The translations under genes were made by a program, and so were the position numbers. A model generated the notes under the pieces. The model had not been told where the DNA came from and ran no database searches. It saw nothing but the letters and a program-made list of their open reading frames with translations. From Butyrivibrio sp. (lineage in GTDB: Bacteria; Bacillota; Clostridia; Lachnospirales; Lachnospiraceae), in the NCBI RefSeq assembly GCF_017635265.1, contig NZ_JAGBLU010000146.1, positions 1 through 64,000 on the forward strand: a stretch of DNA of 64,000 bases, read 5' to 3'. Every line of letters starts with the position of its first letter. The stretch's first letter is position 1. Shown here piece after piece: positions 1-8,249 of the stretch.

Positions 1-139
1 AGCGTGAAGCCCCCCTCAAGATGAGATATCCCTGCTTTTAGCAGTAAGACCCCTTGTAGAGTACGAGGTTAGATAGGCACAAGGTGTAAGCATGGTAACG
101 TGTTGAGCTGATGTGTACTAATAGGTCGAGGGCTTATCC
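1..139 (+). rRNA. 23S ribosomal RNA, 3' end (partial)
   Basis: The first ~139 bases match the conserved 3' end of bacterial 23S rRNA, including the block ending GATGTGTACTAATAGGTCGA and the terminal GGCTTATCC that normally pairs with the 5' end. The gene begins before the window. Its exact mature 3' end is estimated from the usual closing helix. No 5S gene follows in the next 400 bases. Confidence 0.95.
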
Positions 140-185
140 AAGCTGTGAGAACTTGCTGAGGTATTTACGAAGCTAGTTCGAGCGT

Positions 186-350
186 GTTATGGTGAAGTTG
201 CAAAGCAACTGAGGCATAACTTCGATAGATAGTATAGATAGGATTTAGATAAATCAGTGTTCGTGTTGTGTCGTTTAATGAAGTAGTTTTGAATTTAACG
301 ACACACATACCGAAAATTGAGACGAGGTTATTTCGAGTCCATTTTCGGTA
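186..350 (+). other. Structured post-23S spacer with three hairpins
   Basis: This gene-free stretch (140-575) holds three inverted repeats in a row: GTTATG/CATAAC (186-191/215-220) around an inner GTTGC/GCAAC; TGTGTCGTT/AACGACACA (267-275/297-305); and TACCGAAAAT/ATTTTCGGTA (308-317/341-350). All arms are perfect. They lie between 23S and the operon terminator, so they are transcribed with the rRNA. They may be RNase processing stems, but their role is not shown by the sequence. Confidence 0.6.
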
Positions 351-412
351 GTGAAGAAGGTACAAATTTTAAAGAAAAACTAAAAGTATAAAAAACTTAT
401 AAATGAATTCTT

Positions 413-448
413 AAAAGACGGTCAAATAGCCGTCTTTTTTGTTTTTTT
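413..448 (+). terminator. Terminator of the rRNA operon
   Basis: Stem AAGACGG/CCGTCTT (415-421/430-436) with a short loop is followed by a long T-rich tract. It closes the rRNA transcript. Confidence 0.8.
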
Positions 449-575
449 ATATTTATTTTCAGAAAACTATGCTATACTAAATGAGGATATTTAAATAATT
501 TTCAATCGGTTTAATGTTATTTTTTCAATTTTATAACTTCACTTTTTTTACTAATTTATTACGAGAGGTGAGAGA

Positions 576-1481
576 ATGGAATCAAAAATCCTGCTTGAAA
601 GTGGTAACAATGAACTAGAAGTACTTGAGTTTAAAATCGATGATCATTGCTATGGCATAAACGTTGCAAAGATCAAAGAAATTATTGTGTATCAGGAGGT
701 TACTCCGGTACCAAATGCACATCCTAGTATAGAAGGTATATTTATGCCACGTGATACTATGATTACTGCAATTGATTTGAGAAACTGCTTGCAGCGTGGC
801 GCATCAAAAGCAGGTGGATTGTTTATTATAACAAACTTCAATAAATTGGATATAGCATTCCATGTTGATTCTGTTGTAGGTATCCATAGGGTTTCATGGG
901 CTGATATTATTAAGCCTAATGCAACTATTTCCAAGGCTGAAGAGAGTATTTCAACAGGTATCATCAAGTTTGATAATCAGCTGATTATTATTCTCGACTT
1001 TGAAAAAATTGTATCTGATATCAATCCTAATACAGGACTTAATATGGATGCTCTTTCAGATATTGGACCTCGTCCAAGAAATGAAGTGCCGATTGTTCTT
1101 GCAGAAGACTCACAGCTTCTTAATAAGCTTATTGTAGATTCACTTAATAAAGCAGGTTATAATAATGTCAGACATTTTGAAAATGGTAAGCTTGCATACG
1201 ACTATATCAAGGCATGCAAAGATAGGAATGAGCTTAACAATATTAAGTGCATCATTACTGATATAGAGATGCCTATCATGGATGGGCACAGATTAACGAA
1301 ACTTGTAAAGAGTGATGATGCTACGAAAGATATTCCACTTATTATTTTCTCATCACTTGTTAATGAAGAAATGAGGAGAAAAGGTGAATCTTTAGGAGCT
1401 GACAGACAGTTGTCAAAACCTGAGATTGGTAATCTTGTAAGTGTAATAGATGAACTTGTTAATGCTTCAAGCGCAAGCTAA
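576..1481 (+). CDS. cheV: Chemotaxis coupling protein CheV
   Basis: A 301-aa cytoplasmic coupling protein that links chemoreceptors to the CheA kinase and can be phosphorylated. Residues ~10-150 form a CheW-like domain. Residues ~165-295 form a response-regulator receiver with the acidic pair in AEDS, the phospho-acceptor Asp in TDIEMPIMDG, the Ser of IIFSS, and the conserved Lys in LSKPE, so it looks competent for phosphorylation. Length is normal for CheV. A GAGAGGTGAGAG ribosome binding site sits just before the ATG. A possible -10 (TATACT) lies at 473-478 without a clear -35. No other che or flagellar gene is adjacent. Confidence 0.95.
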   Translation: MESKILLESGNNELEVLEFKIDDHCYGINVAKIKEIIVYQEVTPVPNAHPSIEGIFMPRDTMITAIDLRNCLQRGASKAGGLFIITNFNKLDIAFHVDSVVGIHRVSWADIIKPNATISKAEESISTGIIKFDNQLIIILDFEKIVSDINPNTGLNMDALSDIGPRPRNEVPIVLAEDSQLLNKLIVDSLNKAGYNNVRHFENGKLAYDYIKACKDRNELNNIKCIITDIEMPIMDGHRLTKLVKSDDATKDIPLIIFSSLVNEEMRRKGESLGADRQLSKPEIGNLVSVIDELVNASSAS

Positions 1482-1496
1482 TATTAACTGACTATA

Positions 1497-1560
1497 ACTC
1501 CCTTTGCCTCTCAGTTATGAAACACGTTTTCAATGACTGTTCTGCAAAGGGAGTATTTTA
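1497..1560 (+). terminator. Terminator after cheV
   Basis: An 11-bp perfect stem, ACTCCCTTTGC (1497-1507) with GCAAAGGGAGT (1544-1554), encloses a nested hairpin (TGAAA...TTTTCA) and is followed by ATTTTA. It separates cheV from the next gene. Confidence 0.7.
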
Positions 1561-1610
1561 ATATAATGGGTAGTTAAGAATTACTATCTAAGACAACAGG
1601 TGGTGCGTAA

Positions 1611-2429
1611 ATGATCCAAAATTTGGCCGGTTATATACAAAGCTTTGATAGCATTGTGATAGGAATAGGAAATGAGTGGAATTGGGTAAGTAAAGGACTT
1701 GCAAGAGACGAAAGATATAACAAGTTATTGACTTATTGTAGAGATGAGGAACATAGCTGGTTATTACCGGTTATTGAATATGAATATGCCTATTATCAGA
1801 CAGATACTAAGATTGAGAACGCATATAAAGCCCTTAGAAATATAATCGGTGATAAAAAATATTTTCTGGTTGCAGATATATTTTTACAGGATGCTCTTAT
1901 GTATGGATTTGATCCATCAAGGAGTGTCTATCCATGCGGAACTTATATGTATTTGCAGACTTCGGATATTGATGATACGTTGAGGCTTTCAGACAAAACT
2001 TCTGAGTTTATGGGGCTTGTTAATAAGATTCATGGCATTATTATGGAAAATGAAGGCGAGTTTGACGAACACGATACATTTTTACAGCCTTTTATAAATG
2101 ATAAAATGCTATATTTGAATCAAAAAAGAAAAGAATATCGTTCTATTAAATACAATGAAAGTGCATATCAGGATAATTGGACTTCGTATATGAAGTTTTT
2201 AACTGATACGCTTAATTCAAAGCTGTTATTGCTAGAATTAGGTGTAGGTCTTGATTACCCTACAGTAATCAGGTGGCCATTTGAAAAAGTTGCTTTTATC
2301 AATAATAAAGCGCGTATGATAAGGGTTCACGAAAAGCTTTATCAACGAACCCCGGAAATACAAGACAAAACGGATTCTATACAGATGAATTCTGTTAACT
2401 ATATTTTGCAGGAGAGTAAAGGAATATGA
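1611..2429 (+). CDS. Sir2-like (sirtuin-fold) protein with degraded active site
   Basis: A 272-aa protein that resembles the Sir2/NAD-binding fold. The C-terminal Rossmann block is clear (LLLLELGVGLDYPTVIRWPFEKV, ~residues 208-230, then an IRV strand), and a block near 93-125 (KYFLVADIFLQDALMYGFDPS followed by YPCGTYMYLQ) aligns by eye with the sirtuin TNVD...HG region. The GAG-IS-SGIP loop, the TN-D residues, the catalytic His and the four zinc Cys are not visible, so NAD-dependent deacylation is unlikely. RBS is CAGGTGG. Its stop overlaps the next start (ATGA), so the two products are probably translationally coupled. Function unknown. Confidence 0.6.
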   Translation: MIQNLAGYIQSFDSIVIGIGNEWNWVSKGLARDERYNKLLTYCRDEEHSWLLPVIEYEYAYYQTDTKIENAYKALRNIIGDKKYFLVADIFLQDALMYGFDPSRSVYPCGTYMYLQTSDIDDTLRLSDKTSEFMGLVNKIHGIIMENEGEFDEHDTFLQPFINDKMLYLNQKRKEYRSIKYNESAYQDNWTSYMKFLTDTLNSKLLLLELGVGLDYPTVIRWPFEKVAFINNKARMIRVHEKLYQRTPEIQDKTDSIQMNSVNYILQESKGI

Positions 2430-4747
2430 ATGCCAACAATGAAGAGTATCTTGACAGCTTGCTTAATTCAGCCAGGTCAAGTGATAATCCTCGGTCTGCT
2501 CTTAGCAGAATGTCAACCCAGGGAGGCCGAAAAGACTCTACATTGCCGGGGGAAGGTGATGCAGGGGATATTGCTGCGCTTGTAAGTAACTCAGGTGGTA
2601 CAAATAAAGATTTAAGTGATATTGGAAACTTATTGGATAAACTTGATAGAAATGAACTTGTTGATGAGAAGATGGCAGATCTTTTGGAAAATATTAGTAT
2701 GCCGACAGATTCCGGAATTCCAACTTTTACAGTTGGCACCGATCCGACAGCAGATGATGTCCGGGATCCTGAAGAAATAGCTCTTGATGAAGCTATTGCC
2801 GATGCTGAAAGGATGGATGCAGAGGCACAAAGTGGTAAATTTTCCGATGATAATGATAATGAAGAGAATAGTACTGCAGAAGGGGACGTAGAACAACCGC
2901 CCCCTGTTACTCAAAGGACTCCTATTATAGATGAGTCAGCGGAGAATGACTCTCTTTTGGAAATGGCTCCGGAGGTGATGCTTCCGGAGGAATTGGAAAG
3001 AACTTTGGAAAATGAAGTTGAATCAGATGCTGCTGAAACTCCTGAAGAAATATTGACAGATTTATTAGATGAGGCAACAGGTAGTAGCCTAACCGAGCCT
3101 GAGTCTGATTCAGAAATCAGTCTTGCGAATGCTCTTGATAATATGCAGGAAGCTGATGATATCAATGTTGATGAGTTATCATTAGAGGATCTTGAAGCTG
3201 CAATGGATGGAGCTTTATCCGAGGAAGCTACACAGGAAAAAGGTGTTGATTCAAATAGTGAAAGTGCTGATGAAATTGATCTGGCACAGATGAAAGCTAT
3301 GCTTGACATACCTGAGGTGATGGATGACAGAGCTGTTGATGATGGAAATAATGATTCGGAGCCTGTAGAAGAAGCAGTTAAAGAGCCTGAAGAGTCTACT
3401 ATGGAAGAAACTGTCAATGAGGAGGTAGAATCTACAATGGGAAATGATGCATCTTCAGTTACAAAGCCTGAAGGAGATATATCATTGGAAGCAATACAGA
3501 CTAAAAGTCCGGAGAGCAATGGCTTTGAAGAGGTTTCTGATGATGATTTTAATCTTGATGACCTTGAAGCAAGCCTTGATGATCTTTTAAGTTCTGAAAG
3601 CAGTTCAGATTTTGCAGAGGGTGAAGTTGCCCAGGTTGAAAATACCAAGGGAAGTGCAACATCTGCAGATGGCAGTTCAGGTGAAGGAGATGTTGCAATA
3701 CCGGATCTTGATGCATTGATGAACAGTCTTGCCAATGATGAAGTTGAGGATATCGAAAATACGGCTCATTTGGATGAAGAAGCAGGAAGACCGGAAGATT
3801 CTGAAATACCTAAAGAAGAAATTTTAGATGCCCTTACCGAGGAAACAGGTGAAGATGATTCAGAACCATCACTTGGCGATCTGGCTATAGAACCTGATAT
3901 AAGCAGCGACGAAGAAAATTCTGAAGATGAGGAAACCGGAAAAAAGGGAAAAAAGAAAAAAGAAAAGAAGGAAGGCTTTTTTGCACGCTTATTTAAGGCT
4001 CTCACCAAAGAAGATGAAGAAGTGATTACTGAAGGTCTTGCCAGTCTGACTGAAGAAAATCAGCAGGTTCTTAATGAACTTGGTAATGAAGGTAAGTCTA
4101 AAAAGGAAAAGAAGAAAAAAGAAAAGAAACCTAAAAAGGAAAAACCCAAGAAGGAAAAACCTCCAAAGAAGGAAAAGCCTCCAAAACCAAAGAAGGAAAA
4201 GAAGCCAAAGCCTCCTAAAGATCCGGGAGTTCCCGAAAAAGCGATTGCACCAAAGAAGGTTGCAATATGTGCTATTTTTGCTGCATCACTGGGAATATTA
4301 TTTGTAATCCCTTCGATGGTTATACCGGACAGAGTTACATCTACCAGAGCTTCTAACGCATACAGACAGAGAGAATATACAACAGCCTATAAGCTTTTAT
4401 ATGGAAAAGAGCGTACTGAAGAACAAAATAATATTTATGAGCAGTCAAGAGTGCTTGCATGGGCAGAAAGATATTTAAACGGATATGAGAACTATATTGC
4501 CATGAACATGGAAGAAGAGGCGCTTGATATGCTCCTTATGGCCATGAGAAATCAGGAGGAGCTACTTGCGGAAGCTGCTAAATATGGTGTTGAAATTCAA
4601 GTTCAAAGTGTTTATGAAAGCATTGAATCATTATTATCTGTAAATTACGGACTTGAGGATCAGGATGTAATAGAAATAAATTCGATAAAGAAAGAAAGAG
4701 ATTACACTATCCGAATAATGGAGATTGTCGGAACCTTAGAATCATGA
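2426..4747 (+). CDS. Large acidic, lysine-rich single-pass membrane protein, function unknown
   Basis: A 773-aa protein I do not recognise. Residues 1-505 are very acidic and probably disordered, with recurring short helices of DLxxhhxxh type (DLEAAMDGAL, DLAQMKAML, DLEASLDDLL, DLDALMNSL) and an N-terminal EEYLDSLLNSA. A KKGKKKKEKK patch (~507-516) precedes an amphipathic segment (FFARLFKAL). Residues ~557-608 are an almost pure Lys/Pro/Glu tract. A hydrophobic segment (~612-634) is the only likely membrane span, followed by ~140 residues with helical character. It overlaps the Sir2-like gene by 4 bp. The internal motifs recall FliM/FliN-type EIDALL peptides, but that is inference. Confidence 0.75.
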   Translation: MNANNEEYLDSLLNSARSSDNPRSALSRMSTQGGRKDSTLPGEGDAGDIAALVSNSGGTNKDLSDIGNLLDKLDRNELVDEKMADLLENISMPTDSGIPTFTVGTDPTADDVRDPEEIALDEAIADAERMDAEAQSGKFSDDNDNEENSTAEGDVEQPPPVTQRTPIIDESAENDSLLEMAPEVMLPEELERTLENEVESDAAETPEEILTDLLDEATGSSLTEPESDSEISLANALDNMQEADDINVDELSLEDLEAAMDGALSEEATQEKGVDSNSESADEIDLAQMKAMLDIPEVMDDRAVDDGNNDSEPVEEAVKEPEESTMEETVNEEVESTMGNDASSVTKPEGDISLEAIQTKSPESNGFEEVSDDDFNLDDLEASLDDLLSSESSSDFAEGEVAQVENTKGSATSADGSSGEGDVAIPDLDALMNSLANDEVEDIENTAHLDEEAGRPEDSEIPKEEILDALTEETGEDDSEPSLGDLAIEPDISSDEENSEDEETGKKGKKKKEKKEGFFARLFKALTKEDEEVITEGLASLTEENQQVLNELGNEGKSKKEKKKKEKKPKKEKPKKEKPPKKEKPPKPKKEKKPKPPKDPGVPEKAIAPKKVAICAIFAASLGILFVIPSMVIPDRVTSTRASNAYRQREYTTAYKLLYGKERTEEQNNIYEQSRVLAWAERYLNGYENYIAMNMEEEALDMLLMAMRNQEELLAEAAKYGVEIQVQSVYESIESLLSVNYGLEDQDVIEINSIKKERDYTIRIMEIVGTLES

Positions 4748-4791
4748 TACACTTGAAAGCATCGGATATCTCGGAAGGAGTTTGATGCTTG

Positions 4792-5409
4792 ATGGTAGCT
4801 ATTATTGATTATGATGCTGGTAACATTAAAAGTGTAGAGAAAGCGTTTGATTATCTTGGTGCGGATACAATAGTTACCAGAGATCCCAAAGAAATCTACA
4901 GGGCAGATCACGTTGTCTTACCCGGGGTAGGTGCTTTTGGTGATGCAATGAATAAAATAAATGAATATGGTCTTGAAGAGACAATTAAAACCGTTGTTTC
5001 AAAAGAGACACCTTTTATGGGTATATGCCTGGGCTTACAGCTTTTATTTGACTCCAGTATGGAGTCGGAAGGAGTTCGTGGCCTGGGCATTTTGCGTGGA
5101 ACAATAAACAGAATTCCTGAAACGGACAGTATTGGGAATAATTATAAGATTCCTCAAATAGGCTGGAACAGTTTATCTTTCCCCAAAAAGGGACGTTTGT
5201 TCAGAGGGATTGATGAAAATGCTTATGTTTACTTTGTTCATTCATATTTTTTACGAGCTCAAAACAGAGATGAAGTAACTGCAACAACAGATTATAGCGT
5301 GACTATTGATGCTTCGGTAGAGAGTGGTAATGTTTTTGCATGTCAGTTTCATCCTGAAAAAAGTTCAGATGTCGGAATGCAGATACTTTCAAATTTCCTT
5401 AATGTATAA
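4792..5409 (+). CDS. hisH: Imidazole glycerol phosphate synthase, glutaminase subunit HisH
   Basis: A class I glutamine amidotransferase that supplies ammonia to HisF in histidine biosynthesis. The nucleophilic Cys is in [10 protein letters not shown], and the catalytic His and Glu are in CQFHPEKS near the C-terminus; the N-terminus ([12 protein letters not shown]) is typical. Start chosen at ATG 4792 behind GGAAGGAG; an in-frame TTG at 4789 adds one residue and is also possible. It sits 11 bases before hisF, and no other his genes are nearby. Confidence 0.96.
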   Translation: MVAIIDYDAGNIKSVEKAFDYLGADTIVTRDPKEIYRADHVVLPGVGAFGDAMNKINEYGLEETIKTVVSKETPFMGICLGLQLLFDSSMESEGVRGLGILRGTINRIPETDSIGNNYKIPQIGWNSLSFPKKGRLFRGIDENAYVYFVHSYFLRAQNRDEVTATTDYSVTIDASVESGNVFACQFHPEKSSDVGMQILSNFLNV

Positions 5410-5420
5410 GAGAGGCGCCT

Positions 5421-6182
5421 ATGCTTACAAAAAGAATCATCCCTTGTCTTGATGTTAATAACGGAAGAGTAGTAAAGGGAATAAATTTCGTGAATTTAAA
5501 GGATGCAGGAGATCCGGTGTCTGTCGGAGAGGCTTATTCAAAAGCAGGAGCCGATGAACTGGTCTTTCTTGATATCACGGCTTCCAATGAGAGAAGGGCA
5601 ACCGTGGCAGATATGGTCAGAGAAGTTGCCAAAAAAGTTTTTATTCCGTTTACTGTTGGAGGTGGTATAAGAACAGTAGAGGATGTAAAAGCTATTTTAA
5701 GAGAAGGTGCAGACAAGGTTTCTATGAATTCTGCAGCTATTGACAGGCCGGAGCTTATTGCTGAAGCTGCTGACAAATTTGGAAGTCAGTGTGTTGTTGT
5801 GGCTATTGATGCCAAAAAAAGAGATGACGGAAGCGGATGGAATATATATAAGCATGGCGGAAGGATTGATACAGGTCTTGATGTGATAGAATGGGCTAAA
5901 AAGGTAGTTGACCTTGGTGCCGGTGAGATTCTTTTGACAAGTATGGACTGCGATGGTACTAAGGCAGGTTTTGACATTGAGCTTACAAAGAAAATTTCAG
6001 AAGCTGTGAATGTTCCTGTAATTGCATCCGGCGGCGCAGGAGAGCTGTCACATTTTTATGATGCCCTTACAGTTGGCGGAGCAGATGCCGCTCTGGCAGC
6101 ATCATTATTCCACTATAAGGAACTGGAAATAAAAGAGGTAAAAGAGTACCTTAAGAAAAAGAATGTTCCTGTCAGATTATAA
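5421..6182 (+). CDS. hisF: Imidazole glycerol phosphate synthase, cyclase subunit HisF
   Basis: A 253-aa TIM barrel that uses HisH-derived ammonia to form imidazole glycerol phosphate and AICAR. The catalytic Asp pair is present in [14 protein letters not shown] (Asp11) and VVAIDAKK (Asp ~130), and both phosphate-binding glycine loops are seen (VGGGIR, ASGGAG). Length is standard. RBS is GAGAGGC. It is co-transcribed with hisH and probably ung. Confidence 0.97.
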   Translation: MLTKRIIPCLDVNNGRVVKGINFVNLKDAGDPVSVGEAYSKAGADELVFLDITASNERRATVADMVREVAKKVFIPFTVGGGIRTVEDVKAILREGADKVSMNSAAIDRPELIAEAADKFGSQCVVVAIDAKKRDDGSGWNIYKHGGRIDTGLDVIEWAKKVVDLGAGEILLTSMDCDGTKAGFDIELTKKISEAVNVPVIASGGAGELSHFYDALTVGGADAALAASLFHYKELEIKEVKEYLKKKNVPVRL

Positions 6183-6204
6183 ATGTTTTTGAGAGGCTTT
6201 AGCT

Positions 6205-6882
6205 ATGGCAATGATTTCTAATGACTGGCTTCCGGCACTTTCCGGAGAGTTTTCAAAAGACTATTATAAAAGTTTGTTTTCTTTTGTAAAAAAAGAGTAC
6301 GAAACGCATGTGGTATACCCACCTTCAGATGATATTTTTAATGCACTTCATTTGACACCACTTAAGGATGTTAAGGTTTTGATCCTTGGACAGGACCCCT
6401 ATCATGAACCCGGACAGGCTCATGGCCTTTCGTTTTCGGTATTGCCGGGAAAGGCAGATACACCACCTTCACTGGTAAATATTTATAAAGAGCTGAATGA
6501 TGACCTTGGCTGTAAAATTCCCAATAACGGTTATCTGAAAAAATGGGCTGATCAGGGAGTTCTTTTACTTAATACGGTGCTTACTGTCAGGGCTCATGAA
6601 GCCAATTCTCATCAGGGAAAAGGCTGGGAAAAGTTTACAGATGCAATAATAAAAGCGGTTAATGAAAAGGATGAACCTGTTGTATTTATGCTTTGGGGAA
6701 GACCTGCCCAGTCCAAAAAAGTTATGCTTAACAATCCAAAGCATTTAATACTTGAAGCTCCTCATCCAAGCCCTTTATCGGCATATCGGGGATTCTTTGG
6801 ATGCAAGCATTTTAGCAAGTGTAACGAGTTTTTACTTAAAAACGGTATTAAACCAATTGATTGGCAAATAGAAGATATTTAA
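6205..6882 (+). CDS. ung: Uracil-DNA glycosylase
   Basis: A 225-aa family 1 UDG that removes uracil from DNA in base excision repair. The water-activating loop GQDPYH (~residues 62-67) and the minor-groove loop [14 protein letters not shown] are both complete, so it should be active. It starts 22 bases after hisF behind GAGAGGC, the same RBS style, suggesting one transcript hisH-hisF-ung. Confidence 0.97.
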   Translation: MAMISNDWLPALSGEFSKDYYKSLFSFVKKEYETHVVYPPSDDIFNALHLTPLKDVKVLILGQDPYHEPGQAHGLSFSVLPGKADTPPSLVNIYKELNDDLGCKIPNNGYLKKWADQGVLLLNTVLTVRAHEANSHQGKGWEKFTDAIIKAVNEKDEPVVFMLWGRPAQSKKVMLNNPKHLILEAPHPSPLSAYRGFFGCKHFSKCNEFLLKNGIKPIDWQIEDI

Positions 6883-6962
6883 GCTGAATAATAATCCTTG
6901 CGTTTTTGTACATTACCATGTTAAAGTGATGGAGAATTATTATTTTGCGGAGGACTAATATT

Positions 6963-8249
6963 ATGAAAAAACCATTCGTAACTAAGGCCCAGGTAGAAGA
7001 TATTGTAAAGAAATATCCTACGCCTTTTCACATCTATGATGAAAAAGGAATAATAAACAATGCAAAAGCTGTATATGATGCATTTTCATGGAATAAGGGA
7101 TTTAAAGAGTACTTTGCCGTAAAGGCAACTCCTAATCCTATACTTATGCAGATACTTAAGGAACAGGGCTGTGGTTTTGATTGTTCTTCCAAGACAGAGC
7201 TTATGTTAAGTGAAGCAGTTGAAGCTAAGGGTAGTGATATCATGTTTTCTTCAAATGACACGCCTGCTGAAGAATTTGTCTATGCCAATAAGATTGGTGC
7301 GATAATTAATTTGGATGATTTTACCCATATTGATTTTTTGGAAAAAGCCATTGGTAAAATTCCGGAAACCATTTCTTGCAGATATAATCCCGGCGGAGTT
7401 TTTCAGATGAGTAATGGAATCATGGATAACCCCGGAGATTCCAAATATGGAATGACCAAGGATCAGATTATCAAGGCTTATACAATCTTAAAGGAAAAAG
7501 GTGCAAAGAAATTCGGAATCCATGCTTTTCTTGCAAGTAATACAGTTACAAACGAGTATTATCCTATGCTTGCAGGGCAGCTTTTTGAACTTGCCGTAGA
7601 GATAAAAGAAAAAACAGGCATTGCCCTTTCATTTATAAATCTTTCAGGCGGTGTTGGTGTTCCATATAAGCCGGATCAGGAAGGTAATGATATTAAGGCT
7701 ATCGGAGATGGAGTAAAGGAGCAGTTTGAAAAAATACTTGTTCCTGCAGGGATGGGTGATACTTCTATATATACAGAGATGGGGCGCTTTATGCTGGCAC
7801 CATACGGAGCTCTTGTAACCAAGGCTATTCATGAAAAGCATATCTATAAGGAATACATAGGAGTTGATGCCTGTGCGGTTAACCTTATGAGGCCTGCTAT
7901 GTACGGTGCATACCATCATATTACGGTTTTGGGAAAAGAAGATGCTCCGTTAGATCATGTATATGATGTTACAGGCTCTCTTTGTGAAAACAATGATAAA
8001 TTTGCAATTGAAAGATCACTTCCGGAAATTGAAATGGGAGACTATCTTTTTATTCATGATACCGGTGCTCATGGTTATTCAATGGGATATAATTATAATG
8101 GTAAGCTTAAGAGCGCAGAGCTTTTACTTAAGCAGGACGGAAGCGTTAAGCTTATAAGAAGAGCCGAGACACCTAGGGATTATTTTGCAACATTTGATTG
8201 TCTTGGTGTTATGGAGAAATTATACAAGATAATGGACGGGGGAAATTAA
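6963..8249 (+). CDS. lysA: Diaminopimelate decarboxylase family protein
   Basis: A PLP-dependent fold-III decarboxylase, likely converting meso-diaminopimelate to lysine. The PLP Lys is in YFAVKATPNP (~residue 50), the glycine loop in NLSGGVGVPY, the dimer-interface active site in GSLCENNDKF, and the substrate block in NLMRPAMYGAYHH. The usual EPGR reads EMGR, so it belongs to the divergent LysA branch common in Clostridia; a related decarboxylase specificity cannot be excluded. Start chosen at ATG 6963 because GCGGAGGA at 6947-6954 is its Shine-Dalgarno; an upstream in-frame TTG overlaps that site. Confidence 0.85.
   Translation: MKKPFVTKAQVEDIVKKYPTPFHIYDEKGIINNAKAVYDAFSWNKGFKEYFAVKATPNPILMQILKEQGCGFDCSSKTELMLSEAVEAKGSDIMFSSNDTPAEEFVYANKIGAIINLDDFTHIDFLEKAIGKIPETISCRYNPGGVFQMSNGIMDNPGDSKYGMTKDQIIKAYTILKEKGAKKFGIHAFLASNTVTNEYYPMLAGQLFELAVEIKEKTGIALSFINLSGGVGVPYKPDQEGNDIKAIGDGVKEQFEKILVPAGMGDTSIYTEMGRFMLAPYGALVTKAIHEKHIYKEYIGVDACAVNLMRPAMYGAYHHITVLGKEDAPLDHVYDVTGSLCENNDKFAIERSLPEIEMGDYLFIHDTGAHGYSMGYNYNGKLKSAELLLKQDGSVKLIRRAETPRDYFATFDCLGVMEKLYKIMDGGN

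Noticed and set aside
140..450. Possible 5S rRNA after 23S
   Set aside because: None of the conserved 5S blocks was found on either strand, and the spacer forms unrelated hairpins.
2911..3735. 274-aa open frame on the minus strand inside the acidic protein gene
   Set aside because: It is Ser-rich low-complexity sequence, the expected mirror of Glu/Asp/Ser codons on the other strand, with no ribosome binding site.
4074..4307. 77-aa lysine/arginine-rich frame at the lysine tract
   Set aside because: A frame-shifted reading of the AAG/AAA-rich segment of the 773-aa gene.
1611..4747. Phage-defence island based on the Sir2-like fold
   Set aside because: Flanking genes are housekeeping (cheV, hisHF, ung), and no nuclease, TIR or other defence partner is adjacent.
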